Assembly: GCF_014656075.1 (NCBI RefSeq)
Contig: NZ_BNBS01000010.1
Coordinates: 62,587-121,546 of the forward strand
DNA: 58,960 nt
From: Streptomyces hydrogenans
GTDB lineage: Bacteria > Actinomycetota > Actinomycetes > Streptomycetales > Streptomycetaceae
Direction: 5' to 3'
Part shown: one piece after another, positions 6,588 to 16,165 of the stretch
Layout: each line of letters begins with the position of its first letter
Position numbering within the stretch: position 1 is the stretch's first letter
Position numbers and translations under genes: made by a program
The notes under the pieces: model-generated
What the model saw: the letters and a program-made list of their open reading frames with translations, nothing else
Database searches by the model: none
Told to the model about the DNA's origin: nothing

Positions 6588-9376
6588 CCGTGCTGGACGG
6601 CCCGGACGACGACCTGCGCGCGCGGGGACCGGCCGGTATCGCGGAGGTACGGGCGCACCCGGACCGGCGCGCGCTGACCGTCACCTTCTTCGGCGCCCTT
6701 CCCCGGTCCGTGAACCGGGACAGTTTCCTGATCGAGGGCGGACGGCGGGTCGGCGGGGTCCGCGTCGTGCGGGTCGCCCCCGAGGCGGGGCCGGAACCGG
6801 TCGGCGCCGGCGTGACCCGGCTGCGGCTGGACCTGGACCGGCCCGGCGACGACTCGACGTACCGGCTGCGGCTGCTCGGCCGCGGCTTCCACGGCGCCCA
6901 CGACCGGGCGGACTTCACCTTCGACTCCGGTGTGCGCCGCCCGGTGCGGGACGCGCCGCACACCGTGCCCGCGGCCGGGCCGCCCCCCGCCACGGCGCCG
7001 GCGATCGACTACCTGGCCAAGGACTACGCCAGTTTCCGCCGCCTGCTCCTGGAGCGGCTGTCGCTCACCCTGCCCCGGTGGACCGAGCGGCACGTGCCCG
7101 ACCTCTGGGTCACCCTGGTCGAGCTCCTGGCCCACGTCGGCGACGGGCTCAGCTACCAGCAGGACGCCGTGGCCACCGAGGCCTACCTGGACACCGCCCG
7201 GCTGCGCACCTCGGTGCGGCGGCACGCCCGCCTCGTGGGCTACTCCATGCACGACGGCTGCGCGGCCCGCACCGTCGTGTGCGTCGAGACGTCCGCCCGG
7301 CTGACCGTGCGGACCGAGGACCTGGCGTTCACCGCGCTCCCGGAGGACGCGGGCGCTCCGGCGAGCGGCCCGACGATGTCGCGGGAGGCGCTCATCGCCG
7401 GCCCGCACCCGGTGTACCAGCCGCTGGAGCGGCGCGCGGTGGACCTGCTCCCGGAGCACAACGCCGTACCGCTGTGGGCGTGGGGGCGGGACGTGTTCCC
7501 GCTGCCCGAGGGCACCACGCGGGCCGCCCTCCTCGACGGGCACGGCGGACGGCGCGCGCTCCGGCTGAGGGCCGGCGACCTCCTCGTCCTGGAGGAGACG
7601 CGCGGTCCCGGAGGCGGCGCGCCCGACCCCGGCCACCGGCAGGTCGTCCGCCTCACCCGCGCCACGCGCGACGTCGACGCCGATTCCGGCACCCCGGTCG
7701 TGAAGATCGCCTGGGCGGACGAGGACGCCCTCACCTTCCCGCTGTCGGTGCGGAATCCGCCGGGGCCCGACGGACGGCCCGGCGCGTCCGTCGTGGCGTG
7801 CGGCAACGCGCTCCTCGTCGAACACGGCCTGGACCACGGCTGGCTGCCGGGCGGGGACGCCGAGGAGACCGTCAAGGTGCCGGAGGCGGCGGACGGCGCC
7901 GTGCGGGCACGACCGCTCAGGGCGGTGGTGCGCGGCACGCCCGTCACCTGGTCGCCGCCGTACCCGCGCCCGGCCGACGTCGCCGCCGCGCAGGCCCGCC
8001 GGCTGCTCGACCTCCCGGACAGGGCGCGCGACCTGCTGCGCGACCTGCGCCACGAAGCGGCGGAACTCGACGAGGACGACCTCGCCTTCCTGCGGACGTG
8101 GTTCGGCACGTCCCCGGTCGGCGACCTCGACGACGCCACCGCCCGCCACGACACCTTCGCCCGGCTGCTGTCCCGCTTCCACGAGCTGCTCGAACCGAAG
8201 CTGCGCCGCCTGGACACCCTCGTACGCCGGGCCCGGTCCGGATACGTCCTCGATCCCGCGGACGCGGTCTGGGAACTCGGGCAGACCTGGGGGCGCGCGG
8301 CCGCGGAGGCACTGCACCGCGACAACCCCGCCCTGCACGGCCCGGCGCGCACCGCGCTGCGGCCCGACCCCCGTGAGGCGCTGCCCGTGCTGCACGTGAC
8401 GGAGACCGACGAGGCGGACGACGCCGGAGCCCGGTGGACACCCCGCCGCGACCTCCTGGGGAGCGGTCCCCTCGACCGCCATGTCGTGGGCGAGACCGAC
8501 GACGAGGGCGTGCTCACCCTCCGCTTCGGGGACGGCCGGTGCGGGCGGGCGCCCCGCCCGGGATCCCGGCTGCGCCTCACCTACCGGGTGGGCAACGGCC
8601 GGTCGGGCAACGCGGGCAGCGAGGTCGTCAACCGGATCGCCCACCGCGAGGGCGGGCTGTCGTCCGTGACGCGGGTGCGCAACCCGGTGCCGGTGGCCGG
8701 CGGCACCGATCCCGAGCCGGTGGACGAGGTGCGGCTCGCCGCCCCCCGCTCCCCCGCCCGCGCCCTGCTGCGCGCCGTCACCGCCGAGGACTACGCCACG
8801 CTCGCCGCGGCCCATCCCGAGGTGCAGCGCGCCGCCGCCACCCTCCGGTGGACCGGGAGTTGGTACGAGGCCGACGTCGCCCTCGACCCGGCCGGCACCG
8901 CGGTGCCGTCGCCGTCGCTGCTGGCGGACGTGCGCGCCGCGCTGCACCCGTACCGGCGCATCGGGCACGACATCGTCACCCGCCCCGCCCTGCTGGTCCC
9001 GCTCGACGTCGCGCTGTACGTCCTCGTCGACCCGCACTACGTCACCGCCCCCGTGCGCGAGGCGCTGCAGCGCGCCTTCCTCCCGGGTCGCCGGCCCGAC
9101 GGCACGCCGGGGCTCTTCGACCCGTCGGCGCTGACCTTCGGCACTCCGGTGCGGGCCAGTGCCCTGGTGGCGCTCTGCATGGGCGTGCCGGGGGTCCGGC
9201 ACGCCGAGGTGACGCTGCTGCGCAGGTTCCGGTTCTCCGGAGCGGAGGCCGGGGGGCAGGACGTACCGGCCTCCGGGGAGCTGCGCATGCGGGCGCTGGA
9301 GATCCCGCGGCTCGACGGCGACGTCACCCGCCCGGAGAACGGGCGGCTGACCCTGCGTCTGAGGGGCGGACGATGA
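6584..9376 (+). CDS. Large baseplate assembly protein (Pvc11/gpJ-like)
   Basis: A protein of 930 residues whose ATG overlaps the gp25 stop. The central region has IDYLAKDYASFRRLLLERL (from residue 142), the classic baseplate-assembly-protein signature, then HVPDLWVTLVELLAHVGDGL. The C-terminal part has the baseplate-J core YRVGNGRSGNAGSEVVNRI, NPVPVAGGTDPEPVDEVRL and VTAEDYATLAAAHPEV. It should form the inner wedge of the baseplate with the next gene product. The first 120 residues form an extra beta-rich N-terminal domain. Confidence 0.85.
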   Translation: MTVLDGPDDDLRARGPAGIAEVRAHPDRRALTVTFFGALPRSVNRDSFLIEGGRRVGGVRVVRVAPEAGPEPVGAGVTRLRLDLDRPGDDSTYRLRLLGRGFHGAHDRADFTFDSGVRRPVRDAPHTVPAAGPPPATAPAIDYLAKDYASFRRLLLERLSLTLPRWTERHVPDLWVTLVELLAHVGDGLSYQQDAVATEAYLDTARLRTSVRRHARLVGYSMHDGCAARTVVCVETSARLTVRTEDLAFTALPEDAGAPASGPTMSREALIAGPHPVYQPLERRAVDLLPEHNAVPLWAWGRDVFPLPEGTTRAALLDGHGGRRALRLRAGDLLVLEETRGPGGGAPDPGHRQVVRLTRATRDVDADSGTPVVKIAWADEDALTFPLSVRNPPGPDGRPGASVVACGNALLVEHGLDHGWLPGGDAEETVKVPEAADGAVRARPLRAVVRGTPVTWSPPYPRPADVAAAQARRLLDLPDRARDLLRDLRHEAAELDEDDLAFLRTWFGTSPVGDLDDATARHDTFARLLSRFHELLEPKLRRLDTLVRRARSGYVLDPADAVWELGQTWGRAAAEALHRDNPALHGPARTALRPDPREALPVLHVTETDEADDAGARWTPRRDLLGSGPLDRHVVGETDDEGVLTLRFGDGRCGRAPRPGSRLRLTYRVGNGRSGNAGSEVVNRIAHREGGLSSVTRVRNPVPVAGGTDPEPVDEVRLAAPRSPARALLRAVTAEDYATLAAAHPEVQRAAATLRWTGSWYEADVALDPAGTAVPSPSLLADVRAALHPYRRIGHDIVTRPALLVPLDVALYVLVDPHYVTAPVREALQRAFLPGRRPDGTPGLFDPSALTFGTPVRASALVALCMGVPGVRHAEVTLLRRFRFSGAEAGGQDVPASGELRMRALEIPRLDGDVTRPENGRLTLRLRGGR

Positions 9377-12300
9377 ACGGCACTCCCCCCGGCGGGCCGG
9401 GTACGGGCGGGCAGGATGCCGGCGGGCGCGGCCCGGCCCGGGTGTGGAACCGGCCCGGACTGCCCGCGCTGTCCTACCGGGTGGGCGGACACCGGGAGTT
9501 CCTCGACGCGATGCTGGCCAGGCTGTCCCCGGACGGCGACCGGACGCCGTCGGCCGCGCTGACCACCCGGGAACCGGACGACCCCTCGATCGCCCTGCTC
9601 GACGCCTGGGCCGTCCTCGCCGACGTGCTGACGTTCTACCAGGAGCGCATCGCGAACGAGGGGTTCCTGCGCACGGCGACCGAGCAGGAGTCCCTGACCC
9701 GGCTCGGCCGGCTGGTCGGTCACCGGCCGCGGCCGGCCCTCGCGGCCACCGCCCATCTCGCCTACACCCTGGACCCCGGAACGTCGTGCGTCGTACCGGC
9801 CGGTTCGCAGGTCAGGAGCGAGCCCGAACCCGGCGGGCTGCCCACGGTGTTCGAGACCACCGGTGACCTCACCGCCCGAGCGGAGTGGAGCACCCTGCCC
9901 GTGCGCACCACGCTCCCGACCAGGCTCACGCCCGACGTCGCCACCGGCATCGCCTCCGTCGACGTGGACGGGGTGCAGCACGCCCTGCGCCCCGGTGACC
10001 GGCTGCTGTTCACCTACCCCGACGGGCGCCTGAACCTCACCCGGCTCGTGACGGACGTCGAGCGGGATCCCGTCCTGGGGCGGACCACCGTACGGCTGCG
10101 GGTGCCCGACCCGCCGCGGCAGCTGGACAACGCGGTGGAGGCGCTGCGGGAGGACATGGAGGCGGCCGCGGAGCGCGCGCCGTCCAGGGGGCCGTTCGAG
10201 GATCTGCTGGAGACCCTGCGGGACGTGCGGGAACGCGCCGAGGAGCTGCGCGATCCGGACACCCTCGCGGCCCGGCTGGACCGCGGGCTGCGCCGGCTGC
10301 GGGAGCGTCTCTCCGGCCTCGGCGACGACGTGGACGCGGACACGCTGGCCGAGCGGGCCGCCGTACGGCTCGCGACCGTCGAGGACGCGGTCCGGCGCCT
10401 GGCCGAGGAGCCCGCGCCGGCGGCCCCGGCCGGTGAGGAGGCGGTGCTGCGGGACCTCGGCAGCCCCGGCGGGCGGGTCGTGCACGCGGTGGACCCGCTG
10501 CTGCACGCGCTCGGGCCGGGCGAACCGCCGCCCCGGCCGGCTCCCGCGGTCGCCGATGCCCTGGGCCCGGGTTCCGACGCGCTGCCCCGGCTGCTGGCGG
10601 GCAACCGGCCCGGGCTCACCGAGTCCCTCTACCGGGCGCTGTCCGCCGTCTCCGTTCCGGCCACGGCGCCGCCGGGCGTGCGGCACTTCCGTGTCGCCGC
10701 CACCCCGCTGGGCGCCTCGATCCCGGACGACGGACGGGTGAGGCGGCTGCTGCGCGCGGCGGCGCCGTCCCGCTCCGAGGGCAGCCCGCTCGCGAACGAC
10801 GTCCTGCTCCTCGACGCGGTCCACGAGGCGATCCAGCCGGGCGGTTGGATCGCCGTGCAGGTGGCCGGCCGGCCGCGCGTCCGCGTCATCCGGGTCGTCG
10901 AGGTGAGCCGGCTGTCCGTCGCCAACGACCAGGACGCGCTGCGGGTGACGCGGCTGCGGCTGGCCGAGCCGTGGACGGAGGACTGCGAGGACGTTCCGGT
11001 CCGACGGGCCACCACCGTGTGGGCGGCCGGTGAGCCGCTGGTGCTCGCTCCCTCGCCCGACACCACCGACCTGGCGGGGGGCACGGTGCCACTGGACGGG
11101 GTCTTCGAGGGGCTGGCCCCCGGAAGGCTGCTCGTGGTCTCGGGCGAGCGCACGGACGTCGTACCGGAGGACGGCACGGCCACCGGTCGCCGTGCGGGCG
11201 TGCCGGGCTCCGAACTCGCCGTCCTGGCCCGTGTGCAGCACGCCTTCGACGGCACGTCCAGCGACGACCGGGTGCGCAGCACGCTGCTGCTGACGGCGCC
11301 GCTCGCGCACCGCTACCGCCGGGACACGGTCGTCGTGCACGGGAACGTCGTCCCGGCGACCGCGGGCGAGACCGTCACCGAAGTGCTCGGCAGCGGTGAC
11401 GCCACCCGGGCGGGCCAGGTGCTGCCCCTGCGGCGGGACCCGCTCGTCTGGCTGCCGTCGGCGAACGCCGACGGCGGCGAGGAGTCCCTCACGGTGCGCG
11501 TCGACGACGTGGCGTGGCGGCGGACAGCCGACCTGAGCGAGGCGGGGCCCGCGGCGCAGGTGTTCAGCGTGCGGGCGGGCCCCGGCGGGCGGACCGCCGT
11601 GCAGTTCGGGGACGGCCGGCAGGGCGCCCGCCTGCCCACCGGCACGGAGAACGTCACCGCCCGTTACCGCGTCGGCGGCGGACGGGCCGGCAACGCCCCG
11701 GCCGGCCGGATCAACCAGGTCGTGAGCAGGCCCCTCGGCGTCAGCGGTGTCACCAATCCGCTGCCCGCGACCGGTGGGGCCGACGCCGACGGCCCGACGG
11801 AGCTGCGCCGGGCCATCCCCCTGCGGCAGGCCGCCCTGGACCGGCTGGTGTCGGTGCAGGACTTCCAGTCCTTCGCCCGCGCCTTCGCGGGCGTCGGCAA
11901 GGCCGTGGCGCGCCGCTGCGTGGACGACGGCCGCCCTGTCCTGCACGTCACGGTGGCCGCCGCCGACGACGCCCCGCTGGACGCCTCCTCGCCCCTGCTC
12001 ACCGCGCTGCGCACGGCGCTGCGCCGGTACGGCGACCCCGCCCTGCCGGTGCGGGTCGAACCGTGCGAGCGGGTACGCCTCGTGATCGTGATGGGCGTGC
12101 GCGCGGCCCCCGGTCACCTTCCGGAGAAGGTCGAGCGGCGGGTGCGCGAGGCGCTGGCCGACCGCCTGGGATTCGCGGGGGCGCACCTGGGCCGTCCCGT
12201 GTACCTGAGCGCCGTCGTCGCCGCCGCGCACACGGTTCCCGGTGTCGACTTCGTCGACGTCGACGCCTTCGGGGGCGTACCCGAGGGCGCGGACGCGGCC

Positions 12301-12588
12301 TCCGTCGTGCGGTTCGCGGAACACCCCTCCGTCGTCGCGTGCGTCCCCGCCCTGCCCGCCGGCCCGCGCCTGGTGCGCGCCCCGGCGCCGTCCGGCGGCG
12401 AGCGCGATCCGGCCGCCGCCGTCGACACCGCGCAGGCCCCGACGGTCCTGCGGCGTCCCGCGGTCGCCCCGGGCCCGGCCGGCCTCCGGACCGCCGGGGC
12501 CGCACCGCTTCAGGTGATGCGCCCCGCCCAGCTGGTCCTGCTCGACCCGGCCGTGCCCGGCACCGTGATCCTGCGGAGGATGCCATGA
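9373..12588 (+). CDS. Second large baseplate assembly protein (Pvc12-like) with coiled-coil insert
   Basis: A protein of 1071 residues, ATGA-coupled to the first baseplate gene. It starts with NRPGLPALSYRVGGHREFLDAML and AVLADVLTFYQERIANEGFL, both typical of the putative baseplate assembly family. It ends with the J-like core RYRVGGGRAGNAPAGRINQV, NPLPATGGADADGPTELRRA and VSVQDFQSFARAFAGV. Between about residues 250 and 360 lies a highly charged, probably coiled-coil insert (VEALREDMEAAAERAP, LARLRERLSG-type heptads, VEDAVRRLAEEPAPAAP). The last 100 residues are Ala/Pro-rich and look disordered. It is probably the partner wedge subunit of the 6584 product. Confidence 0.85.
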   Translation: MNGTPPGGPGTGGQDAGGRGPARVWNRPGLPALSYRVGGHREFLDAMLARLSPDGDRTPSAALTTREPDDPSIALLDAWAVLADVLTFYQERIANEGFLRTATEQESLTRLGRLVGHRPRPALAATAHLAYTLDPGTSCVVPAGSQVRSEPEPGGLPTVFETTGDLTARAEWSTLPVRTTLPTRLTPDVATGIASVDVDGVQHALRPGDRLLFTYPDGRLNLTRLVTDVERDPVLGRTTVRLRVPDPPRQLDNAVEALREDMEAAAERAPSRGPFEDLLETLRDVRERAEELRDPDTLAARLDRGLRRLRERLSGLGDDVDADTLAERAAVRLATVEDAVRRLAEEPAPAAPAGEEAVLRDLGSPGGRVVHAVDPLLHALGPGEPPPRPAPAVADALGPGSDALPRLLAGNRPGLTESLYRALSAVSVPATAPPGVRHFRVAATPLGASIPDDGRVRRLLRAAAPSRSEGSPLANDVLLLDAVHEAIQPGGWIAVQVAGRPRVRVIRVVEVSRLSVANDQDALRVTRLRLAEPWTEDCEDVPVRRATTVWAAGEPLVLAPSPDTTDLAGGTVPLDGVFEGLAPGRLLVVSGERTDVVPEDGTATGRRAGVPGSELAVLARVQHAFDGTSSDDRVRSTLLLTAPLAHRYRRDTVVVHGNVVPATAGETVTEVLGSGDATRAGQVLPLRRDPLVWLPSANADGGEESLTVRVDDVAWRRTADLSEAGPAAQVFSVRAGPGGRTAVQFGDGRQGARLPTGTENVTARYRVGGGRAGNAPAGRINQVVSRPLGVSGVTNPLPATGGADADGPTELRRAIPLRQAALDRLVSVQDFQSFARAFAGVGKAVARRCVDDGRPVLHVTVAAADDAPLDASSPLLTALRTALRRYGDPALPVRVEPCERVRLVIVMGVRAAPGHLPEKVERRVREALADRLGFAGAHLGRPVYLSAVVAAAHTVPGVDFVDVDAFGGVPEGADAASVVRFAEHPSVVACVPALPAGPRLVRAPAPSGGERDPAAAVDTAQAPTVLRRPAVAPGPAGLRTAGAAPLQVMRPAQLVLLDPAVPGTVILRRMP

Positions 12589-14726
12589 CCCCCGACGAGC
12601 TGTACGCGCTGCTGCCCGCGGTGCACCGCCGGCGTGACGCGGAGGAAGGCGGGCCGCTGCGTGCCCTGCTGACGATCGTCGCCGAGCAGGCCGCCGTCCT
12701 CCAGGAGGACATCGAGCAGCTGTATGACGACTGGTTCATCGAGACCTGCGACGACTGGGTGGTGCCCTACATCGGGGACCTCGTCGGGTACGACCTCCTG
12801 CCCGGGATCGCCGCCGCCCTGTCCGACGACACCTCCCGGGGAACGGGCCTGCCGGCCGCCGCGGTGCCCCGCCGCGACGTCGCCGACACCGTCGTCAACC
12901 GCCGCCGCAAGGGCACCCTGGCGCTCCTTGAGGACCTCGCGTCGGCCGTGGCCGGGTGGCCCGCGCGCGTCGTCGAGCACCGCCGTCTGCTCTGCGTCAC
13001 GCAGCCCGTACGGCGCCGCACCTCCGAGACCGGGTCCGGGCGCCCCGGACCGGCGCGCGGCGGGCTCGTCGACGTGCGCCGCCCCGCCGCCCTGGACCGG
13101 CTGGGCGGCCCCTTCGACGACTTCGCCCGCACCGTGGAGGTACCGCGCGCCGGCTCCGCCCGCCGCCCCGGCCGCTACGGCATCCAGTCGGTCGGGCTGC
13201 ACCTGTGGCGGCTGCGCCCCTACTCCGTGACACGCGCCCCCGCCTTCTGCCTGGACCGCGACCGGGCCTGCTACACCTTCAACGTGCTCGCCATCGACAC
13301 GCCCCTGTTCACCGCCCCCGTGCCGGAGCCGTCGAGCTGTCACGTCGCGGACGGGACGAACGTCCCGGAGCCCATCGGCCGCAGGGCCCTCGCCGACCGG
13401 CTCTACGACTACTACGGGCCCGGCAAGAGCCTGTGCGTGTGGACCGGACCCGACGCCCTGCGCGACGTGGTGTCCCTCGACCGGATCGTCGCCGCCGACC
13501 TGTCCGGCTGGCGGTACCGCCCCGCTGCCGGGAAGGTCGCCGTCGATCCCGTCCTCGGCCGCCTGATGCTCCCGCCGGGCACGGCTCCCGCCCGCGGCCT
13601 CCGGGTGACCTACCACCACGGGTTCTCGGGCGACCTCGGCGGCGGCGAGTACCCCCGCCCCGCGCCCGCGCCCGCCGACGGCGCCGAGCGCTACCGGGTG
13701 GGTCCCGGCGAGCACCACGGCAGCATCGCCGACGCGCTCGACCACTGGCAGGCGGTGAAGCGGGGCCACCCGCACAAGGCGGAGGCGATCGTGGAGATCA
13801 CCTCCAACGACGTCTGGGCGGAGCCGGGCGACATCCGCCTCGACCCGGGAGACCGGCTCACCCTGCGCGCGGCCGACGGCGTCCGTCCCGTCATCCGGCT
13901 GTTCGGCCGGCACGGCGACGACAGTCCGCGCGCGCTGACGATCACCGGTCCCGAGAACGGGCTCCCGTCCGAGGCCACGGCGCGGGTCGTCCTCGACGGG
14001 CTGCTGATCGTGGGCGGCTGCGTGCGGGTGCGCGGTGGCGTGGAGCGCCTCGTCGTGCGGCACTGCACCTTCGTACCGGGCTGGGAGCAGGGCGTCCACG
14101 GCAGGCCGTCGGCGCCGGGAGCGCCCAGCCTGGACATCGCCGGGGGCCCGGTCCGCACCGAGATCCGGCACAGCGTCCTCGGCGCCGTCGCGGTGGCGGG
14201 CCGCGACGGGCGGGAGCCCCACCGGGTCGACGTGTGCGACAGCGTGCTGGACGCGACCCTGCGCGAGGCGACGGCGGTCGGCTCCCCGGACGGCGGCCCC
14301 GCCGACGTCGTCCTCACGGCCCGGCGCACCACCGTCATCGGGTCCGTGCGCGCCCGGGCCGTGGACGTGCTGGAGAACTGCCTGCTGGACGGCGAGGTGC
14401 GCGTCGACCGGCGCGACCAGGGGTCCGTACGGTTCTGCTGGCTTCCGCCGGGCTCGGTGACACCGCCCCGCTTCCACTGCGAACCCGACCACTCCGGCGA
14501 TCCGGAGCGGGTGGTGCTGCGCTTCGCCGACACCCGGTACGGCTCACCCGACTACGTGCGGCTCGCCGACACCTGCGCCGCGGAGATCCGGCGCGGCGGC
14601 GACAACGGCTCGGAGCCCGGCGCGCTGCACCACCTCTTCCAGCCGCAGCGGGAGGACAACCTGCGCACCAGGCTCGCCGAGTACACGCCCGCCGGATGCG
14701 ACGCCGGGCTCTACTTCGCCACCTGA
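12585..14726 (+). CDS. Phage tail protein I-like protein with probable beta-helix
   Basis: A protein of 713 residues, ATGA-coupled. The N-terminal 110 residues (MTPDELYALLPAVHRRRDA, LRALLTIVAEQAAVLQEDIE, FIETCDDWVVPYIGDLVGYD, RKGTLALLEDLASAVAGWPA) match the tail protein P2 I-like family that links baseplate to peripheral fibres. From about residue 430 the sequence becomes short repeated beta strands (ALTITGPENGLP, ARVVLDGLLIVGGCVRVRGG, VERLVVRHCTFVPG, LDIAGGPVRTEIRHSVLGAV, DVLENCLLDGEVRVD) typical of a right-handed parallel beta-helix. Beta-helices in tail proteins often contact receptors or act on polymers, but I see no catalytic motif. Confidence 0.8.
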   Translation: MTPDELYALLPAVHRRRDAEEGGPLRALLTIVAEQAAVLQEDIEQLYDDWFIETCDDWVVPYIGDLVGYDLLPGIAAALSDDTSRGTGLPAAAVPRRDVADTVVNRRRKGTLALLEDLASAVAGWPARVVEHRRLLCVTQPVRRRTSETGSGRPGPARGGLVDVRRPAALDRLGGPFDDFARTVEVPRAGSARRPGRYGIQSVGLHLWRLRPYSVTRAPAFCLDRDRACYTFNVLAIDTPLFTAPVPEPSSCHVADGTNVPEPIGRRALADRLYDYYGPGKSLCVWTGPDALRDVVSLDRIVAADLSGWRYRPAAGKVAVDPVLGRLMLPPGTAPARGLRVTYHHGFSGDLGGGEYPRPAPAPADGAERYRVGPGEHHGSIADALDHWQAVKRGHPHKAEAIVEITSNDVWAEPGDIRLDPGDRLTLRAADGVRPVIRLFGRHGDDSPRALTITGPENGLPSEATARVVLDGLLIVGGCVRVRGGVERLVVRHCTFVPGWEQGVHGRPSAPGAPSLDIAGGPVRTEIRHSVLGAVAVAGRDGREPHRVDVCDSVLDATLREATAVGSPDGGPADVVLTARRTTVIGSVRARAVDVLENCLLDGEVRVDRRDQGSVRFCWLPPGSVTPPRFHCEPDHSGDPERVVLRFADTRYGSPDYVRLADTCAAEIRRGGDNGSEPGALHHLFQPQREDNLRTRLAEYTPAGCDAGLYFAT

Positions 14727-14786
14727 GCCCCGCCCGGAACCGCCCCGCCCACCCCGTACCGTCCGCCCCCGGCAGGAAGCACACGC

Positions 14787-16151
14787 ATGCACGGCGACTT
14801 CTCCCGCGTCATCTTCGATCCCGCTCGGCGTTTCTCCTCCGTGCTGTCCCAGCAGGGCCGGGTCCAGCTCGACGCCGACTTCAACGAGCAGACGGCGATC
14901 CTCCTGCACTACGTGCGCACCCTGGCCTCCGACCTCCTCGGTCCCGCGGCGTACCCGCCCGACCCGGACGGCCTCGGCGGCTTCGGGATCGACGGCTACG
15001 ACGGGGACACCTTCTCCGTGGCCCCGGGGCGCATGTACGTCGACGGCATCCTGTGCGAGTGCGACGGGACCGACTACTGGGACCAGCCCGACGGGCACCT
15101 GGACCCCGAGCTCGACCAACTGCCCGCCGGTCCCTTCCTGGTGTACCTGCGGGTGTGGGAGCGGTTCGTCACCGCCCGGGAGGCGCCGTGGATCCGGGAG
15201 ACGGCCCTCGGTCCGAACGGTCCGGACACCACGGCGCGCACCCGGGTCGTCTGGCAGGTGTGCGTCCTGCCGTTGGAGCCGGGCGCGGACACGCCCGACA
15301 TGCGCAGCGCCGCGCGCTTCGTGCGGGACCGCGTCGGCGGCCGGTTCGAGCCGCGCGGCATGCTCGCCGCGCGGACCCGGCGCCCCGAGGAGGCGGCCGC
15401 CCCGGCGGACGGCCCGGTCCCCTCGTCCGGCTACCGGGGGCCGGAGAACCAGCTGTACCGGGTGGAGGTGCACCGGGGCGGCAGGGAGGGCACGGCGACC
15501 TTCAAGTGGTCGCGGGAGAACGGCTCCGTGGTCCTGCCCGTGCGGGGCGTGTCCGGCCCCGTGGTCGAACTGGAGACGCTGGGCAGGGACGACAAGCTCG
15601 GCGTGGACGTCGGTGACGTGGTGGAGATCGTCGACGACGCCGTGGTCTGCCGCGGGGCGTCGGACCGGAGCGACGAGGCCGGCGGCCGGCTCTACACCGT
15701 CCAGGGGATCGACTACGACGCGTACCGGGTCACCCTGGACGGCGATGTCACGGAGGACCCGTTCCACCGGTCCGCCGGCCAGGTGCCGACGCGTCATCCG
15801 CTCCTGCGCCGCTGGGACCACGGAGCGGGCGGGTGGGACGGCGTCCCCGCGGAGGCCATGGGCGTTCCCCTGCGCGAGGGCGAGTGGCTGCCGCTCGAGG
15901 ACGGGGTCGAGGTCCGGTTCGAGACCGGCCAGGACAGGCCGCGCGTCTACCGCAGGGGCGACTACTGGCTGATCCCCGCCCGGGTTCTCACCGGGGACGT
16001 CGAGTGGCCCCGCGGCCGCCAGGGCCAGCCCCTCAAGCGCCGCCCGCACGGCGTCCGCTACCACTACGCCCCGCTCGCGCTCCTGGAGCCTCGGGACGCC
16101 GACGACTTCCGGCTGGTGGACCTCCGGATGCCGTTCGCCCCGCGGCGGTAG
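14787..16151 (+). CDS. DUF6519-type CIS-associated protein
   Basis: A protein of 454 residues, 60 bp after the tail gene with AGGAAG before its ATG. It opens MHGDFSRVIFDPARRFSSVL followed by QQGRVQLDADFNEQTAI, which I associate with the DUF6519 family found at the ends of CIS and phage-like loci. It then has a beta-rich body (GYDGDTFSVAPGRMYVDGIL, ENQLYRVEVHRGG, FKWSRENGSVVLPVRGV, DVVEIVDDAVVCRG, YTVQGIDYDAYRVTLDGD). Known members have no well-established function; a peripheral baseplate or fibre-like component, or a cargo, is possible. It is the last plus-strand gene of the operon and faces the convergent gene at 16166. Confidence 0.75.
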   Translation: MHGDFSRVIFDPARRFSSVLSQQGRVQLDADFNEQTAILLHYVRTLASDLLGPAAYPPDPDGLGGFGIDGYDGDTFSVAPGRMYVDGILCECDGTDYWDQPDGHLDPELDQLPAGPFLVYLRVWERFVTAREAPWIRETALGPNGPDTTARTRVVWQVCVLPLEPGADTPDMRSAARFVRDRVGGRFEPRGMLAARTRRPEEAAAPADGPVPSSGYRGPENQLYRVEVHRGGREGTATFKWSRENGSVVLPVRGVSGPVVELETLGRDDKLGVDVGDVVEIVDDAVVCRGASDRSDEAGGRLYTVQGIDYDAYRVTLDGDVTEDPFHRSAGQVPTRHPLLRRWDHGAGGWDGVPAEAMGVPLREGEWLPLEDGVEVRFETGQDRPRVYRRGDYWLIPARVLTGDVEWPRGRQGQPLKRRPHGVRYHYAPLALLEPRDADDFRLVDLRMPFAPRR

Positions 16152-16165
16152 CTTCCGCGTCCGGG

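Noticed and set aside
6281..9202. 973-codon minus-strand open frame opposite the gp25 and baseplate genes
   Set aside because: Low-complexity shadow composition; the opposite strand encodes clear gp25 and baseplate-J signatures.
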